Positions 12,893 through 25,758 of a stretch of DNA of 64,000 nt are shown here, one piece after another. Position 1 is the first letter of the stretch, and every line of letters begins with the position of its first letter. The notes under the pieces are model-generated. The model saw nothing but the letters and a program-made list of their open reading frames with translations, made no database searches and had not been told where the DNA came from. Made by a program: the position numbers and the translations under genes. The stretch is from contig NC_086378.1 of NCBI RefSeq assembly GCF_036588685.1, forward strand, positions 27,815,578 to 27,879,577, read 5' to 3'. Source of the DNA: Mytilus trossulus. Its lineage: Eukaryota > Mollusca > Bivalvia > Mytilida > Mytilidae.

Positions 12893-13712
12893 GTTCATAA
12901 AATTGAGAATGAAAATGGGGAATGTATCAAAGAGACAACAGCCCGATAATAGAGAAAACACAACAGCAGAAGGTCACCAACAGGTCTTAAATGTAGCTAG
13001 AAATTTCCGCACCCGGAGGCGTCCTTCAGATGGCCCCAAAACAAATATACTAGTATACTAGTTCGGTGATAATGAACGCCATGCAATTTCCAAATTGTAC
13101 ACAAGAAACTAAAATTAAAATAATACAAGACTAACAAAGGCCAGAGGCTCCGGACTTGGGACAGGCGCGAAAATGCGGCGGGGTTAAACATGTTCATGAG
13201 ATCTCCTCCTCCCCCTATACCTTTAGCCAATGTAGAAAAGTAAATGCATAACAATACGCACATTTAAAATTCAATTCAAGAGAAGTCCGAGTCTGATGTC
13301 AGAAGATGTAACCAAAGAAAATAAACAAAATGACAATAATACATAAATAACACCAGACTACTAGCAGTTAACTGACATGCCAGCTCCAGACTTCAATTAA
13401 ACTGATTGAAAGATTATGATTTCACCATATGAATATCAGGCACAATCCTTCCCGTTAGGGGTTTAGTGTCATACCATCCTAACATATATGAGAAGAACAT
13501 AACCCGTGTCATGTTAACAACTGGTTTTTGAATAAATGTGTTTAGTTCCGATGCAAAGACCCTATAAGTGAATCAATAGTAACGCCAAAATATACAGTTT
13601 TTAATGACCTGACAACAGTATCGTAACTATATCCCTTCTTGATAAGTCTATTTAAAGGTTTTGTTAGTTTGAGGTGAATACTGACATTTTTGTGCTTTAT
13701 AAAGAATATCAT
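12893..13712 (-). mobile_element. 5'-truncated retroelement fragment with RT C-terminal remnant
   Basis: On the minus strand 13712-13542 reads DILYKAQKCQYSPQ, then after a frameshift TKPLNRLIKKGYSYDTVVRS and ends GSLHRN-stop, which resembles the end of reverse-transcriptase proteins of bivalve retroelements. The rest (13541-12893) would be its 3' untranslated part. It sits in the intron proposed between the large exon and the OTU exons. The class (Penelope-like or LINE) cannot be decided by eye. Confidence 0.5.
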
Positions 13713-13956
13713 ATATCATGTTTGGTGGTTATTGTGTCTGACGTAATAAATTATAAATCTGATGATTATGTTCACTATTCTTCAAGTTATGGTGCTTGAA
13801 TGAGACAGTTGCATTGACTACTACTATCGTGCATGGTCATTATCAATATGCACAACAAAATCAAAAAATTATAAAAAAAATGACGAAATGTTCATTATCG
13901 GAAAACAGAACACGTAAACTTATCAACGAAAGAAAAATGAAAATTACGAAACTTAC

Positions 13957-16900
13957 TTTTTACAATTTTTCCATCGCTGAAAACATTTTGTTTACAAGTT
14001 GGACAGGGAAGCTGAACATCTTTTCCACCCATCATCGGAAGATTTGCCAAGCTTTCTGCTATAACTTTAGGTGAGAAATCTTCAAAATACTTGGAACCCA
14101 TTGATGAACTTGGAATAACTTTGAATGGAAAGAAAGCATACGGATCTTTTCCTCGTTCTCTCTTTTTGTCTTTCTTTTTTGACTTTGAAGTATCAGGTCT
14201 TTCCAATCGTTTGATTATAATTGGAGCTGTACTAGTTTCTGTTGTTATTGATTTTTCAGGAGGTGTGCTTATTATTTCCAAATCTTTTTTCCCTTGCATT
14301 GTTTTCATTCCAATACTTGATATGGCTTCCTTATCCGTTTGACTAATTGTAGTTTGCTGAATGTCTGTAATAGTGTCATCTGAAGGTAACTTATTTGGAT
14401 TAAAGTTCTTTTTTGTTCGGTTTTCTGTTGGATTCTCGTTATTCGATCGCTCCACACCTTTCACAGATTGAGTCAATGTAATGCGCTCATCACCTTTCAG
14501 TGTTTTTGTTTGGGTATAACCTTCAGTTTGTTTATTAACTTTCTTGATTTTACCATCGTCTTTTCCTCGAAATGACTGCACACCAATTTCATCGATTAGC
14601 CTGTTGTTGAGGTCTAAATCTGACTTAGGCATTTGCGATTTTTCAAATGATCGATTTAATCCTTTTTGTGATTTTTTTGCTAATTCAGTTTTTTCAGTAT
14701 TTTTCTCTTCTGTTTGTGATATGCTTATTTTTTGTTTATTGATTGGAACTTCATCGTGAAAGTTGTCTGGATGTTCTGTCGATACATCGGTTAGTTTTTC
14801 ATGAAAACTAGTATAATTTTGTGATATAACTGAACATGTATCACAATTGTCTATTTGTTTGCGGGTGTTGATTGCACCATTCCCCAGTGACCGTTTAGAT
14901 TCATTTTTAGTTTTTGCACTGGTTTTGTCTTCTTCGTTATCCCTACCTATGCTATCTGAGCTTGTAGCATTTCTTGTTCCGTTAAATTCTGTTATACATT
15001 CACGACTTCTTGTATCAAGTTTGGCTTTTTCGTCGTTCATTTTTTTGGATAATTTAGATATATGTTCAAGTTTCGATACCAGGCTATTATAACCATCAAT
15101 CTCATTTGATTTTTGTATAGACTCATTTGTCTTTTGTAAATAATTACGGGGTCTCTTTTCGTCCATAGATAGATTCCAGTCTGTTTTATCGACTCCACTT
15201 GCCTTGATAATTCCAGGCAAAGAGGAAGCAAATAAATGGGTTCGTTTATAGTTTGTCTTTGATTTTCCATTGTCTGATTTTGTAAGTGTCTGATCTAAGC
15301 TGTCTTTTTCATTATCCGATTTGTCCGGCCTTTCATTATCTAGTATCTGATGTTCGTTTTTTAATGTTTGTTCGTTTTTATTATCCGATGTGTAGTCTCT
15401 TTTATTTTCTATAACGGACTGTTTTTCACTGACCGGTTTACACGGTTTTTCCGTGTCTAGTGAAGACTGATTGCCATCCTCTCGACCAAGCTTGCTAAAA
15501 GAATCATCGGACTTGTATATCCTTGAGGACTTTCCAGTCTCTATTGATATTTCATGACCATATCGGTCTTCATGGCATGTTTTGACGGTAGATATTATCT
15601 CTGTTCTGTCTTTTCGTAAACTTTCTGCAGATTTTCGTCGTTCGGGAGAAGATCCAATAGACAATAAGTCACTTATTAAACTAAATGAGTTGTCAAATTC
15701 CTTAACGAACAAACCGTTCTGGCGTCCGACTAGTAAATTTTTAAGCAATTTATTAGAGTAGGTACCATGTTCTTTAATTTTTAAATTCTGTGACGCTGAA
15801 CCTGACTGACTATTGCTAGATGTTCCTGATAAATCTCTTGTTTTCATATCTGTTTTAAAAGGTGTGTTATGATTTATATCATCATTCACTGTACGACCTT
15901 TGTTGTTCTTTAAAGGATATACTTTTTCGTCAAGTTCAGTATTGCAATCACCTATACGTGCATTTAAAATGGCGGCGTTTAAGGGTTCCCCTTCCGATAT
16001 CGACTTGTTTGATTGACTATTTCGACTGATCATCAAAGAACTTTTGGTCTGCCGGAGTTCTGAATTGGTAGAAAGTAATGTATCATCAATCAGTAGGGAA
16101 GAAGAACCACGATTATTCTCTTTGGTCGAGTTGTCACCACTAAATTTGGGAGTGCATACTTCTTTTATCTTATCGTCTACTATTGCTGGTTTATCTACTG
16201 GAAAATTTGTTGATTCGAGTTCTTTGGTTGAAGTAGAACTAACTTTAGATTGAGAAATGCTACGACGATCAAGTTCATTTGAACATGCAATGTTTTCAAT
16301 TTGTGATTCTAATACTGTTTCTCTCTGAAATGGTTTATCATTTTCAAAATTATCTGTATCATTTTCCGGATAACTTTTATAGACTGTATCCATAATTTCC
16401 AACGATCTCTTGGCTTCAAAATGTACATCTAATTCATTCGCCTTCTTTTGTAATGCTTTAATTTTTCTTTCTTCGGTTTCTTTTTTATCATGAACCAGCA
16501 AGATTTCATCGTCGCCATTTGAATAAGGCCTTCCCTTTTCAAGTTCCCATTCGTCAGAAATATTTGATTTATTGTCAATGTCATATAATGTCACATGTTC
16601 TTGATTGTTATCAGCAGGTCCTATGTGACAGTCTTGCGCTTCATTATCGCTATGAGAGAACTCTTTCTGAGAAATACTTTTAGACAAATGGTTGTATGAT
16701 TCATGACAACCGTCTATAGATAAATCGCTTGCTGTATCACTTTCGGAGTCGTACAAAATATCATTGCCGATATCGCCATTGGAAAATATGTTGTCTTTGA
16801 TCTCACGTTCATGTGAGACTTTATCTCTTGACAGTCCAGTTACTTTCTCATCATATCTGGTCTCCTGATTTTCACTTGACACTCCATAATCCACTGGTGT

Positions 16901-17102
16901 ATTAGATACTTTCAAAACTTCAAAAACTGTACCACCGAGTAACCCCTGGATTTCTGATCCATTTCCTCTGTCGGAAGTGGTTGGAATGTGTTTTTTCCTT
17001 TGACAATTGAGCTTCAAATGGATATTGTCTAGTTTATACAATAATGTATGGTATATAAATGGCACCCTTCTGTTTCTCAAACTATCATCTGTATCATTCA
17101 TC
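13957..17102 (-). CDS. Large exon of a disordered, charged protein; possible N-terminal part of the OTU gene
   Basis: An open frame from ATG 17101 runs about 1048 codons to a good donor (TTGTAAAAA|GTAAGTTT) at 13956; reading past the donor ends at a stop at 13895. The protein is dominated by Ser, Asn, Asp, Glu, Lys and Thr with almost no hydrophobic blocks, so it should be largely disordered. Two places stand out: a more ordered start (RRVPFIYHTLLYKLDNIHLK) and the C-terminal end (PYAFFPFKVIPSS, then LANLPMMGG, then LPCPTCKQNVF), where the CxxC may be half a zinc site. I recognise no family. An acceptor (TCATACATTTAG|G) sits immediately before the ATG, so an upstream exon or 5' UTR exon is likely. 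The donor leaves phase 1, matching the acceptor of the OTU exon at 9834; joining gives VKSDCMDPVHQML in frame, about 1239 codons in total. The link is inferred. Confidence 0.7.
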
Positions 17103-19805
17103 CTAAATGTATGAAATAAACAGTTAAGGAAGTATGTTTTATAAGATTTTCAGTAATTTAATTTAGAAAATTTTCATTCTGATGATTCGTTACATAAACC
17201 ACATATTTCCTTGTTGAGTAGATGTATAATAGAACATTTTATACTTAAAATACTTGTGCTGTGGTATTTAGTTTATGATATTTGTATTTGATATAGCGGT
17301 TATTATAGGGAATAGGAAATTGAAACAATACATTATTACTTTATTTGATACTATACTATTCCTGTTAATGATTTCCGCAGGCAATCCAATACTTTAAATA
17401 TTTCCAGATACAAAAATTGAATATTATAATTTTCATGTTCACTCTCGAGAAATTCACCATTCATTTTTCAAGATACATCATTATTCGTGGTTGCTATGAT
17501 TGAAGATTTTCCTTAAAATTCGATTAAATGATTGATAGATTGATTGTTAGATGTGTAGTTTATTACAATTTGAGCCGGGAGAAATATTATTGACAGACTG
17601 ACTTGACGAAAAGTTATACACTTTATAGTGAGCGAAGCAAGGTAAATATCAAGCCGCTCGCATGGTGACGAAACATTGATGACTGACGACCAAACAGACA
17701 TAAAAAAACTGACGGTCCAAAGGTCAATGCAAATACAACACACATTCATATTTAACATTATGTTGTTGTTATCTCATACGTGCATCCACAATTTATGATT
17801 ATTTTTAATAAAATACGATTGACCTAATATCCAAGGTTATAAATGAATGTCTTCTAGGTGAGCTGTACTATTATAATTAATTAGATATGATAAAAACAAT
17901 AGGGACAAACAGTTCAGCAATAATTTGGTTCCTCAAATATTTACTCATCAGGCACACTTAGTTGACTCTGGACATGCTTATCATCCTAATTGCTTGTTAT
18001 AGTGATCTTTTTATTTACTGTTGCATATTTTTAACTGTTAAGTCCATTTTTGTTAATATTTTTTGGAGCGGCTCAATATTCATATATTCTGTCATTGTCA
18101 TGTGGTGCTATGCTCATATTTTGTATTGTTGTTTTTCATATTTTGCCTATTTGCTTTGTCTATTCAAATTAAATATTACGGTATGTGACAGGTGTCAGTT
18201 TGCCAGTTCACATACTTGTTTGATTCTATAGTAATCTGGATTATAACACAATGATGACAGTTGTTTTGTTTACATTTTAACATTTTGCCTAAATTGTTAA
18301 AGGACTTTCTGTTTTAAATTTCCCTTAGGTTTGGTATATTTGTTGTTTTACTTTTTACGCTTGGTACGGAATATTTGCTTTGTTAATTTGACAAAGTTGG
18401 ATTTATACAATGTGGAAATTAGACACTAATTGATCATACCTTCATTGTTGAAAGTTCCCAAAAATGGCTGAATTGAAAACGAAACCAGCTTATTTTTTCT
18501 TCCTGTGGGTTTTCCCGTGATATATTTAGATCCAAGTAATAAGAAAGATAAACAGTTCTTTTTATAGTAACGATTTTAACTATGAGGATTTTAACCTTAT
18601 TTATTCGTTTGGTTTAATGTATGTTTACATTCTAAAGTCCGAATTGGAAAAGATTAATTCATTAACAAATATTATTTTTTATTAGCATACTAGCAACTCG
18701 GTGAGTCCGACTCGTCTGTCCTGTACAAATATAATCTAAATGACATCTTGAGTTTCGATCACTTGATTTAAATGAATAAAATACCACTGTATAAAGATAT
18801 AAGGAAGTAAAACGCCTATAAACATGAATGTGTGTATGTCAAACTGTAAAAAAAATATAGGGTTTTTTATAAAACAAAATTAATGTATTCCGGGTGAACT
18901 TTTCCGAATAAAATCTTGATTTTTTCAAGCTTGGTATGTTTAAACTTATACCGAAGCAAGATATAAGGAAGAAGTTCTAAATTCATTGACTTTAATGTAA
19001 ATAGGAGTTTCCTTCCTTGGTTTACAAATTCAACTCATATAGATGGAATACCAGTATGATAGGAGAGGTACCATTTTAATGTCAATTTTGAACGTCATAG
19101 AGGATAAAAATAAAATGAAATTATAGAAATAGGCCTCTCTGAATGATTATTTTAAGTACAATTGTTGGATTTTAAAACAACTTACGCACACATGATAAAT
19201 AATCCGAAAGGGTAAAATTTAGTGACTGTTTTTGTTTTTTTTCATTTTCTTAGTAGTTCGGTATTTTTGTTACTACACTAGTATAATACTTGTTGTTAAC
19301 TGATGCCAATCGATGTTCAATATACTAGTTAGTATACTACTCCCGAGCTTACACTTACGATTTTTACATTATTGCTAAGTTATTTTCGCTGATAATTAAA
19401 TAGAATTACACAGAAAATATCAAAATTAAATCAAACAGCACAATAATAATAAAAATTTCTTGTTGATTATTCTGTAATTCATATATCCAAATTAAAAAGA
19501 TTAAGTTCCACATAAATAAACATCTAGCATTTGCTTCCACTCAGATTATGCACTTGACAAAGGATGCATACATACATTTTCTCAAATAAACATACTTGTC
19601 AGAATATTATATGTAGCTTTTTTCAGAATTTTTAAACCAGTCAGATCGGAACATTCACATAAGGACAAGATGAAATTACGTTTTGTTTAGTTAAGCAAGA
19701 AAGGGATTGATGCAATCAACATCATCAACGTTCTACATAACACTGAGGTAACATCTTAAATTTCACCTATGTATTTTCAGAAGCAGTCTGAATATTTACA
19801 TTGTT
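17103..19805. other. Intergenic, no gene seen
   Basis: A+T-rich. Weak, diverged repeat fragments around 17960-18370 (TTAAAGGACTTTCTGTTTTAA). No ORF here looks coding. Confidence 0.5.
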
Positions 19806-20019
19806 TTACATGTCATTTAAGGGCCTTTGTAGCTGACTATGCGGTATGGGCTTTGTATATTGTTGAAGACCATAACGTGACCTATAGTTGTTAATTTCTG
19901 TGTCATTTTGGTCTTTTGTGGAGAGTTGTCTGATTGGCAATCATACCACATCTTCTTTTTTATATGTTCCCATTGTATCCTACAGTAACACCAATACCAT
20001 TATACAGCAGAACATAACA

Positions 20020-20180
20020 TTTTAGGAATTTTGGTTCTCAATGCTCTTCAACTTCGTTCTTTATTTGGCATTTCTAACTTTTTTGGATTCGAGCGTCAGT
20101 GATGAGTCTTCTGTAGTCGAAACGCGCGTCTGGCGTATATACTAAATTTAGTCCTAGTATCTATGATGAGTTTAATTATA
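20020..20180 (+). repeat. Dispersed repeat with degenerate hammerhead motif
   Basis: Motif at 20093-20136: GCGTCA, GTGATGA, GTC-TTCTGTA-GTC, GAAA, CGCGCGTC, TGGCGT. The first core C is G and helix II no longer pairs, so it is probably inactive. Confidence 0.5.
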
Positions 20181-20930
20181 CTAGCAAGCCATATTACAAC
20201 ATTTGTTTGATTCATAATATAACATCATCAAATGCTGCTGGATTGGTGCACGATGTTGAATTGTTAACGATGGGAAAATGAACCACTCAAAGTATTTAAC
20301 AATAAAAAGCACTGCAGAATCTTTATTTAGAACAATATCTAAAATTAATCTTCAACATGTGACTGTTCCCTTTCGCTTTATATTTACACCCCTTTGGCCA
20401 TGTTATTAATGGTTATCTAAACATTCAACATGCACATTTACTAAAGGTGATATCTCATGGTCCTAAGTTTAGAGAATTTAGAGAATGATTATGGATTTCA
20501 TTGAGGACAACACGCAAGCATGGGCTAAACGAAAAGAAGTTCAGATACTAGTACACTTCGTTAGAATGAGTAAAAAAAATCAGGTATTCATAAGTTTAAA
20601 TAATGTGCAAGTGATTGACGAATATCCATTTTTAGAGACAAAGAGGCTGTGAAATGTTTATAATCTCTTAACGATAAAATGTTGTTGTTCCAGTGGACAT
20701 AGCTTCAATTATATTGTCTTAGTAATAAAAACGTACTACTAAGAGTGCCTTATAAAATATTAAATGAGCACTTAGGTAATCCCACAAACAAAAACATATC
20801 ATTTTAGAAGGATGAGAGTTTGGCTTCAATGAACAATGAATTGAACATCAAATCGGAGGACATCTCCAGTGTCTGACCAGAAAGTTGACAAAGCAGGGGT
20901 ATGTCAAAGAAAATCTCGTCCTTTCTTTTT

Positions 20931-22785
20931 TTTAGCTCACCTGTCCCGAAGGGACAAGTGAGCTTATGCCATCACTTGGCGTCCGTCGTCGTCCATCGTC
21001 TGTCGTCTGTCGTCCGTCGTCGTCCGTCGTCGTCTGTCGTCGTCTGTCGTCGTAAACTATTTCAAGAATCTTCTCCTCTGAAACTACTGGGCCAAATACT
21101 TTCAAACTTTAACTGAATGTTCCTTGGGGTATCTTATTTATAAATTGTATCCGAAGTTTTGATCTATCAACAAACATGGTCGCCATTGCTAAAAATAGAA
21201 CATAGGGGCCAAATGCAGTTTTTGGCTTATAACTCAAAAACCAAAGCATTTAGAGCAAATCTGACATAGGGTAATATTGTTAAACAGGTCAAGATCTATC
21301 TGCCCTGAAATTTTCAGATGAATCAGACAACCCGTTGTTGGGTTGCTGCCCCTGAATTGGTAATTTTAAGGAAATTTTGCTTTTTTTGGTTATTATCTTG
21401 AATATTATTATAGATAGAGATAAACTGTAAACAGGAATAATGTTCAGCAAAGTAAGATTTACAAATAAGTCAACATGACGGAAATGGTCAGTTGACCCCT
21501 TTAGGAGTTATTGCCCTTTATAGTCAATTTTTAACCATTTTTCGTAAATCTTCGTAATCTTTTACAAAAATCTTCTCCTCTGAAACTACTGGGCAAAATA
21601 CTTCCAAACTTTAACTGAATGTTCCTTAGGGTATCTAGTTTGTAAATTGTATCCGAAGTTATGATCTATCAACAAACATGGTCGCCATTGCTAAAAATAG
21701 AACATAGGGGTCAAATGCAGTTTTTGGCTTATAACTCAAAAACCAAAGCATTTAGAGCAAATCTGACATGGGGTTATATTGTTTATCAGGTCAAGATCTA
21801 TCTGCCCTGAAATTTTCAGATGAATCAGACAACCTGTTGTTGGGTTGCTGCCCCTGAATTGATAATTTTAAGGAAATTTTGCTGTTTTTGGTTATTATCT
21901 TGAATATTATTATAGATAGAGATAAACTGTAAACAGGAATAATGTTCAGCAAAGTAAGATTTACAAATAAGTCAACATGACGGAAATGGTCAGTTGATCC
22001 CTTTAGGAGTTATTGCCCTTTATAGTAAATTTTTAACCATTTTTCGTAAATCTTCGTAATCTTTTACAAAAATCTTCTCCTCTGAAACTACTGGGCAAAA
22101 TACTTCCAAACTTTAACTGAATGTTCCTTAGGGTATCTAGTTTGTAAATTGTATCCGAAGTTATGATCTATCAACAAACATGGTCGCCATGGCTAAAAAT
22201 AAAACATAGGGGTCAAATGCAGTTTTTGGCTTATAACTCAAAAACCAAAGCATTTAGAGCAACCTGTTGTTGGGTTGCTGCCCCTGAATTTTTAATTTTA
22301 AGGAAATTTTGCTGTTTTTGTTTAATATCTTGAATATAAATATAGATAGAAATAAACTGTAACAGCAATAATGTTCAGCAAAGTAAGATCTTCAATTAAG
22401 TCAATTTGACCAAAATTGTCAATTGACCCCTTAAGGAGTTATTGCCCTTTAAAGACTTTTTTCACAATTTGTTCATCATGTTGACTTACTTTAAAAAATC
22501 TTCTCCTTTGAAACTGCTGTATCAATTTCAGCCAAACTTAGGATAAATGAGTTTCAGAGTATCTAGTATAAATTTTATATTTTATTTCCTTGTATGTCAA
22601 GAAACATAGCTACTATGGCTAAAATAGAACATAGGACAAAATGATTATATCTTTTGGCTTTTGAAGAAAATAGGACGATCCAAAAACATTTAAATAAATT
22701 GAAAAGCCAAAATAATCAATGATGAGAGATTTAACCAAAAGAATTAAGGTGAGCGATTCAGGCTCTTGAGAGCCTCTTGTTTTTT
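20931..22785. repeat. Composite repeat with four ~500-bp tandem monomers
   Basis: The element opens AGCTCACCTGTCCCGAAGGG and closes AGGTGAGCGATTCAGGCTC, so its ends are inverted (GCTCACCT/AGGTGAGC). After a degenerate GTC-repeat stretch (20980-21052), monomers starting AATCTTCTCCTCTGAAACTA lie at 21067, 21569 and 22071 (period 502), and a diverged fourth at 22497; the third lacks 77 bases. No coding capacity is seen. Confidence 0.75.
20980..21052. repeat. Degenerate GTC trinucleotide microsatellite
   Basis: Runs of GTC, GTCC and GTCT (CGTCGTCTGTCGTCGTCTGT) inside the composite repeat. Confidence 0.8.
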
Positions 22786-23964
22786 AAATAGTTCATCGGA
22801 AGATACCGATACCGTGTTGATAACTATTCCGTATCAATTTCCTAAATAATGCACGATGGTATTGAAGTTTAGATTGTTGGTACTGAAGTTGTTTATTCTC
22901 TTAATGACCTGTTAAGGTATTCTTTTATTTGTCTTTATGAATATCACTTTTACTGTCAGGTCTATTTTGGTGATACACATTCGACAAGGCTTGTTACTTA
23001 TATATCACATTACTGTGTTATAGTGTTATAGTAAACTTTTGATTTTGATTTTTTGGCTTTGTGATTTGTCTATATGCTGTTTTGTGTTTGTTTAGACCAT
23101 ATGTTTTAAAATAGTGATTGAGATGATAACCCAACGTTGACTATTATACCCTTAATATGACATTTTTACCTATTATGTCTTGGTTTTTTTTGTTCACACA
23201 TCATTGTCAATATAACAATTATCATTAAAATAATTGAATCTTATGCGACTGTCAAGTAAGAGGTTTAGCTAGCTAGCTAGCTATAAAAACAAGGTTTGAC
23301 CCACCGTTTTCTAACAAAAAAAAATGCCTGTTCCAGTCAGGAATATTATAGTTGTTATCCATTCGTTTGATGTGATTGAGCTTTTGATTTTGTCATTTGC
23401 TTAAGGTGATAGACCGCGGTTAAGGGAAGTAACTCTTAAAATCGTAAGTACGTTTGTGTCAGCCATTTTCATAAATATGTTCTAAGCTTCTAGGATACAT
23501 AGATTATTTTCAATCTGTTTCATATAAATGCTTAAAATACATTAATAAAACTTGACTATTACAAACGCATCACTGAATTAAAGAGTTATCTCCTTGGACC
23601 AAGTGGTACCCCCTTAAGTACTTTCCATTTTGAATTTCCCTTGGAGTTTGATAAAAAAAAAAAATTAGACTTTAACTTTTCAGACTGTAATCATGTACTG
23701 TTGTTCATCCATTGAGGAACGCAATATTATATGTATTTCCCGTTTCCTCATTTGTCATATAGTAATTTCAAACTTACACCATTACTCAATAACCCCCGTT
23801 TTAAGCATCTCTGAATGAGTGTCGTTCCATTGTTTGCGCATTTACAAATATTGACATATAGTATCAAATGTGATGTTTTGATTGCCTATAAGGCTGAAAA
23901 ATTTCCTTTACGCAATTGTTTAAATACATTTCTCTTCGATATATTTTATTAAAATTCTCTTACT
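22786..23964. repeat. Intergenic dispersed repeats
   Basis: 22900-23420 carries the TCACACATCATTGTCAATATA/CCAGTCAGGAATATTATAG family; GCTAGCTAGCTAGCTAT at 23270-23284 is a short tetranucleotide run. No gene seen. Confidence 0.45.
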
Positions 23965-24248
23965 GCTTGGGCGGGGCCTCGGTGTCCGAATGGTCTAAGT
24001 AGTTACTACGGTAATGAATAAATGAAGCCAACAGTAATATACTGCTGTTCAAAACTCGTAAATCGATGGACAAAAAAACAAAATCGGGGTAACAAACTAA
24101 AACTTAGTGAAATGCATTAAATACCCGACGTGTCGGTGCACTCGACTTCAATCTCAATTGACAAAGATTGTCAGTTTTCCTATCGAAGGTCGGTGGTTTA
24201 GCCTAAATGCGGTGCTTAAAAGTGGTGTTAAAATACCAAAAATCAAAT
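23965..24248 (+). mobile_element. tRNA-derived SINE, interrupted by another repeat
   Basis: The head GCCTCGGTGTCCGAATGGTC (A-box region) breaks off near 24010, where a copy of the AAGGCAACAGTAGTATAC-type repeat is inserted (to about 24125). The SINE body resumes with CGTGTCGGTGCACTCGACTT and ends in AAAATCAAATG-type tail. The B box is missing, probably lost at the insertion. Confidence 0.55.
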
Positions 24249-24924
24249 GAAATCTTACTGCTTGGTTATGTGATAAGATCATGCCAATGAATTCAAAATA
24301 AACTATACATTAATATATGTTTACAAACATATAAGGCGGTGTGAAGTGACATGAGAAAACATTTCAACAAATGGCGAAAAAGTAAGTAACCATAGGCTAC
24401 CACATGACCTTTATCAATGATCTAACCCAACATTGCAAAGTTACATATGAAAGATCCCGATGTGAAAAATGTATAACTAGAAAACTAAAAACCTGATATA
24501 TGTTATTATTGTTTATCTTTTCATATTTGTTTCTTCTTGCTATGTTTTTTTTTCTAGGTGAATTTTTCACTTTATCGTTTATGATTGATCTTTTTGATAT
24601 CCTTTTAACCCATTTTTTGTACAATAAAATGCTTAAACACCATGCTCAACTATATACATGGATATGATTGTGTAATATATATTAAAGAAAGAACTGGCAC
24701 AGATTTATGAAAGTTGTCTCGAATCTATAGTTTTTATTTCATGTTGTTTTATCTGAGCATGTAATTTATTTGCTTTCGATTTTTTTACAACATAGTTTTG
24801 ATAACTTATTTTAGAATAAAAGGATTTCCTTCAGTTGTCCCGGATGTTTCAGAACTCAGTTTTTTTAATAATTTCTGGTTGCTTATTTGGAAGTTCGACA
24901 TAAATTATTATCTAAACCTTTCGG

Positions 24925-25370
24925 AATGGTAGGTTCTAAACGCTATTCCTCTATATACTTTGAACGTATTTTGATTCGAGTGTCACAGGTGAGTCTTCTT
25001 TAGATGTAACTCGCGTATGGCGTACAACATATCTAATCCTGGTAGTTTTGATGATGTTATTTACAGCCACGGGCAATGCTTCTACTGTCAGATGTTTTAC
25101 CCTATGTTATCACCGATCCAGTAGTAAGCACTTCTGTTTTGACATAATCATAAATCAACGGTATACAAAACTTGAAAGATTTCGAAATTAATGATACTTT
25201 TTACTTTAGCCATATTTGACTTAACCCTTTGAAATTTGGGTCCTCAATGCTTTTTAACTTCGAAATTTATTTAGGCGTTTTAACTTTTGATTGAAGCTTC
25301 ACTGATGGGTCGTTTGTGGACGAAATGCACTTCCATCAGGCGTACAAAAATCCTGTTATCTATGATGAGC
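24925..25370 (+). repeat. Strongly decayed hammerhead-repeat dimer
   Basis: Remnants at 24980-25023 (CAGGTGA, GTAA) and 25296-25343 (CTGATGG, GAAA, helix II GTC/GAC) lie 320 bases apart, the same spacing as the better-preserved dimers. It lies about 390 bases beyond the 3' end of C1q gene 1. Confidence 0.4.
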
Positions 25371-25758
25371 AAATGCAAGGTACTTGACAGTTATTTATTT
25401 ATAATGATAGAACTGTTGGACATTTTTCTTAAGCTAATGATTAATAGAAATGTCAATCTTTTTTGACCGATGCAGCCTGGAGTGGTGCGCTTCAACTCTC
25501 GTTTTCTATCACTTTCCAACAAAAATTTCTGCATATCTATTTACATTTCTCAGAACAAGTCCAAAAAACGTAAAAGAAGTTATCGTAATAACTTTCAAAT
25601 AAAAAATAAATCTGTCATGGAGAATTTATTTTATTAATTTCAAAATACTTCACAAGATGTCTTGGTGTGAATAAAATGTTGTTATTCCTTTTGATTCGTC
25701 TATTAACAATGTTCAAAGAAAACCTACCAAAACGAATCATTTTTGTTACAAAAGTAAA

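Noticed and set aside
13796-14342. Plus-strand frames opposite the large minus-strand exon
   Set aside because: Shadow frames of a long open exon with much better coding character on the minus strand.
21067-22785. CRISPR-like or satellite reading of the 502-bp monomers
   Set aside because: Monomers are far too long and contiguous for CRISPR, the DNA is eukaryotic, and defined inverted ends point to an element.
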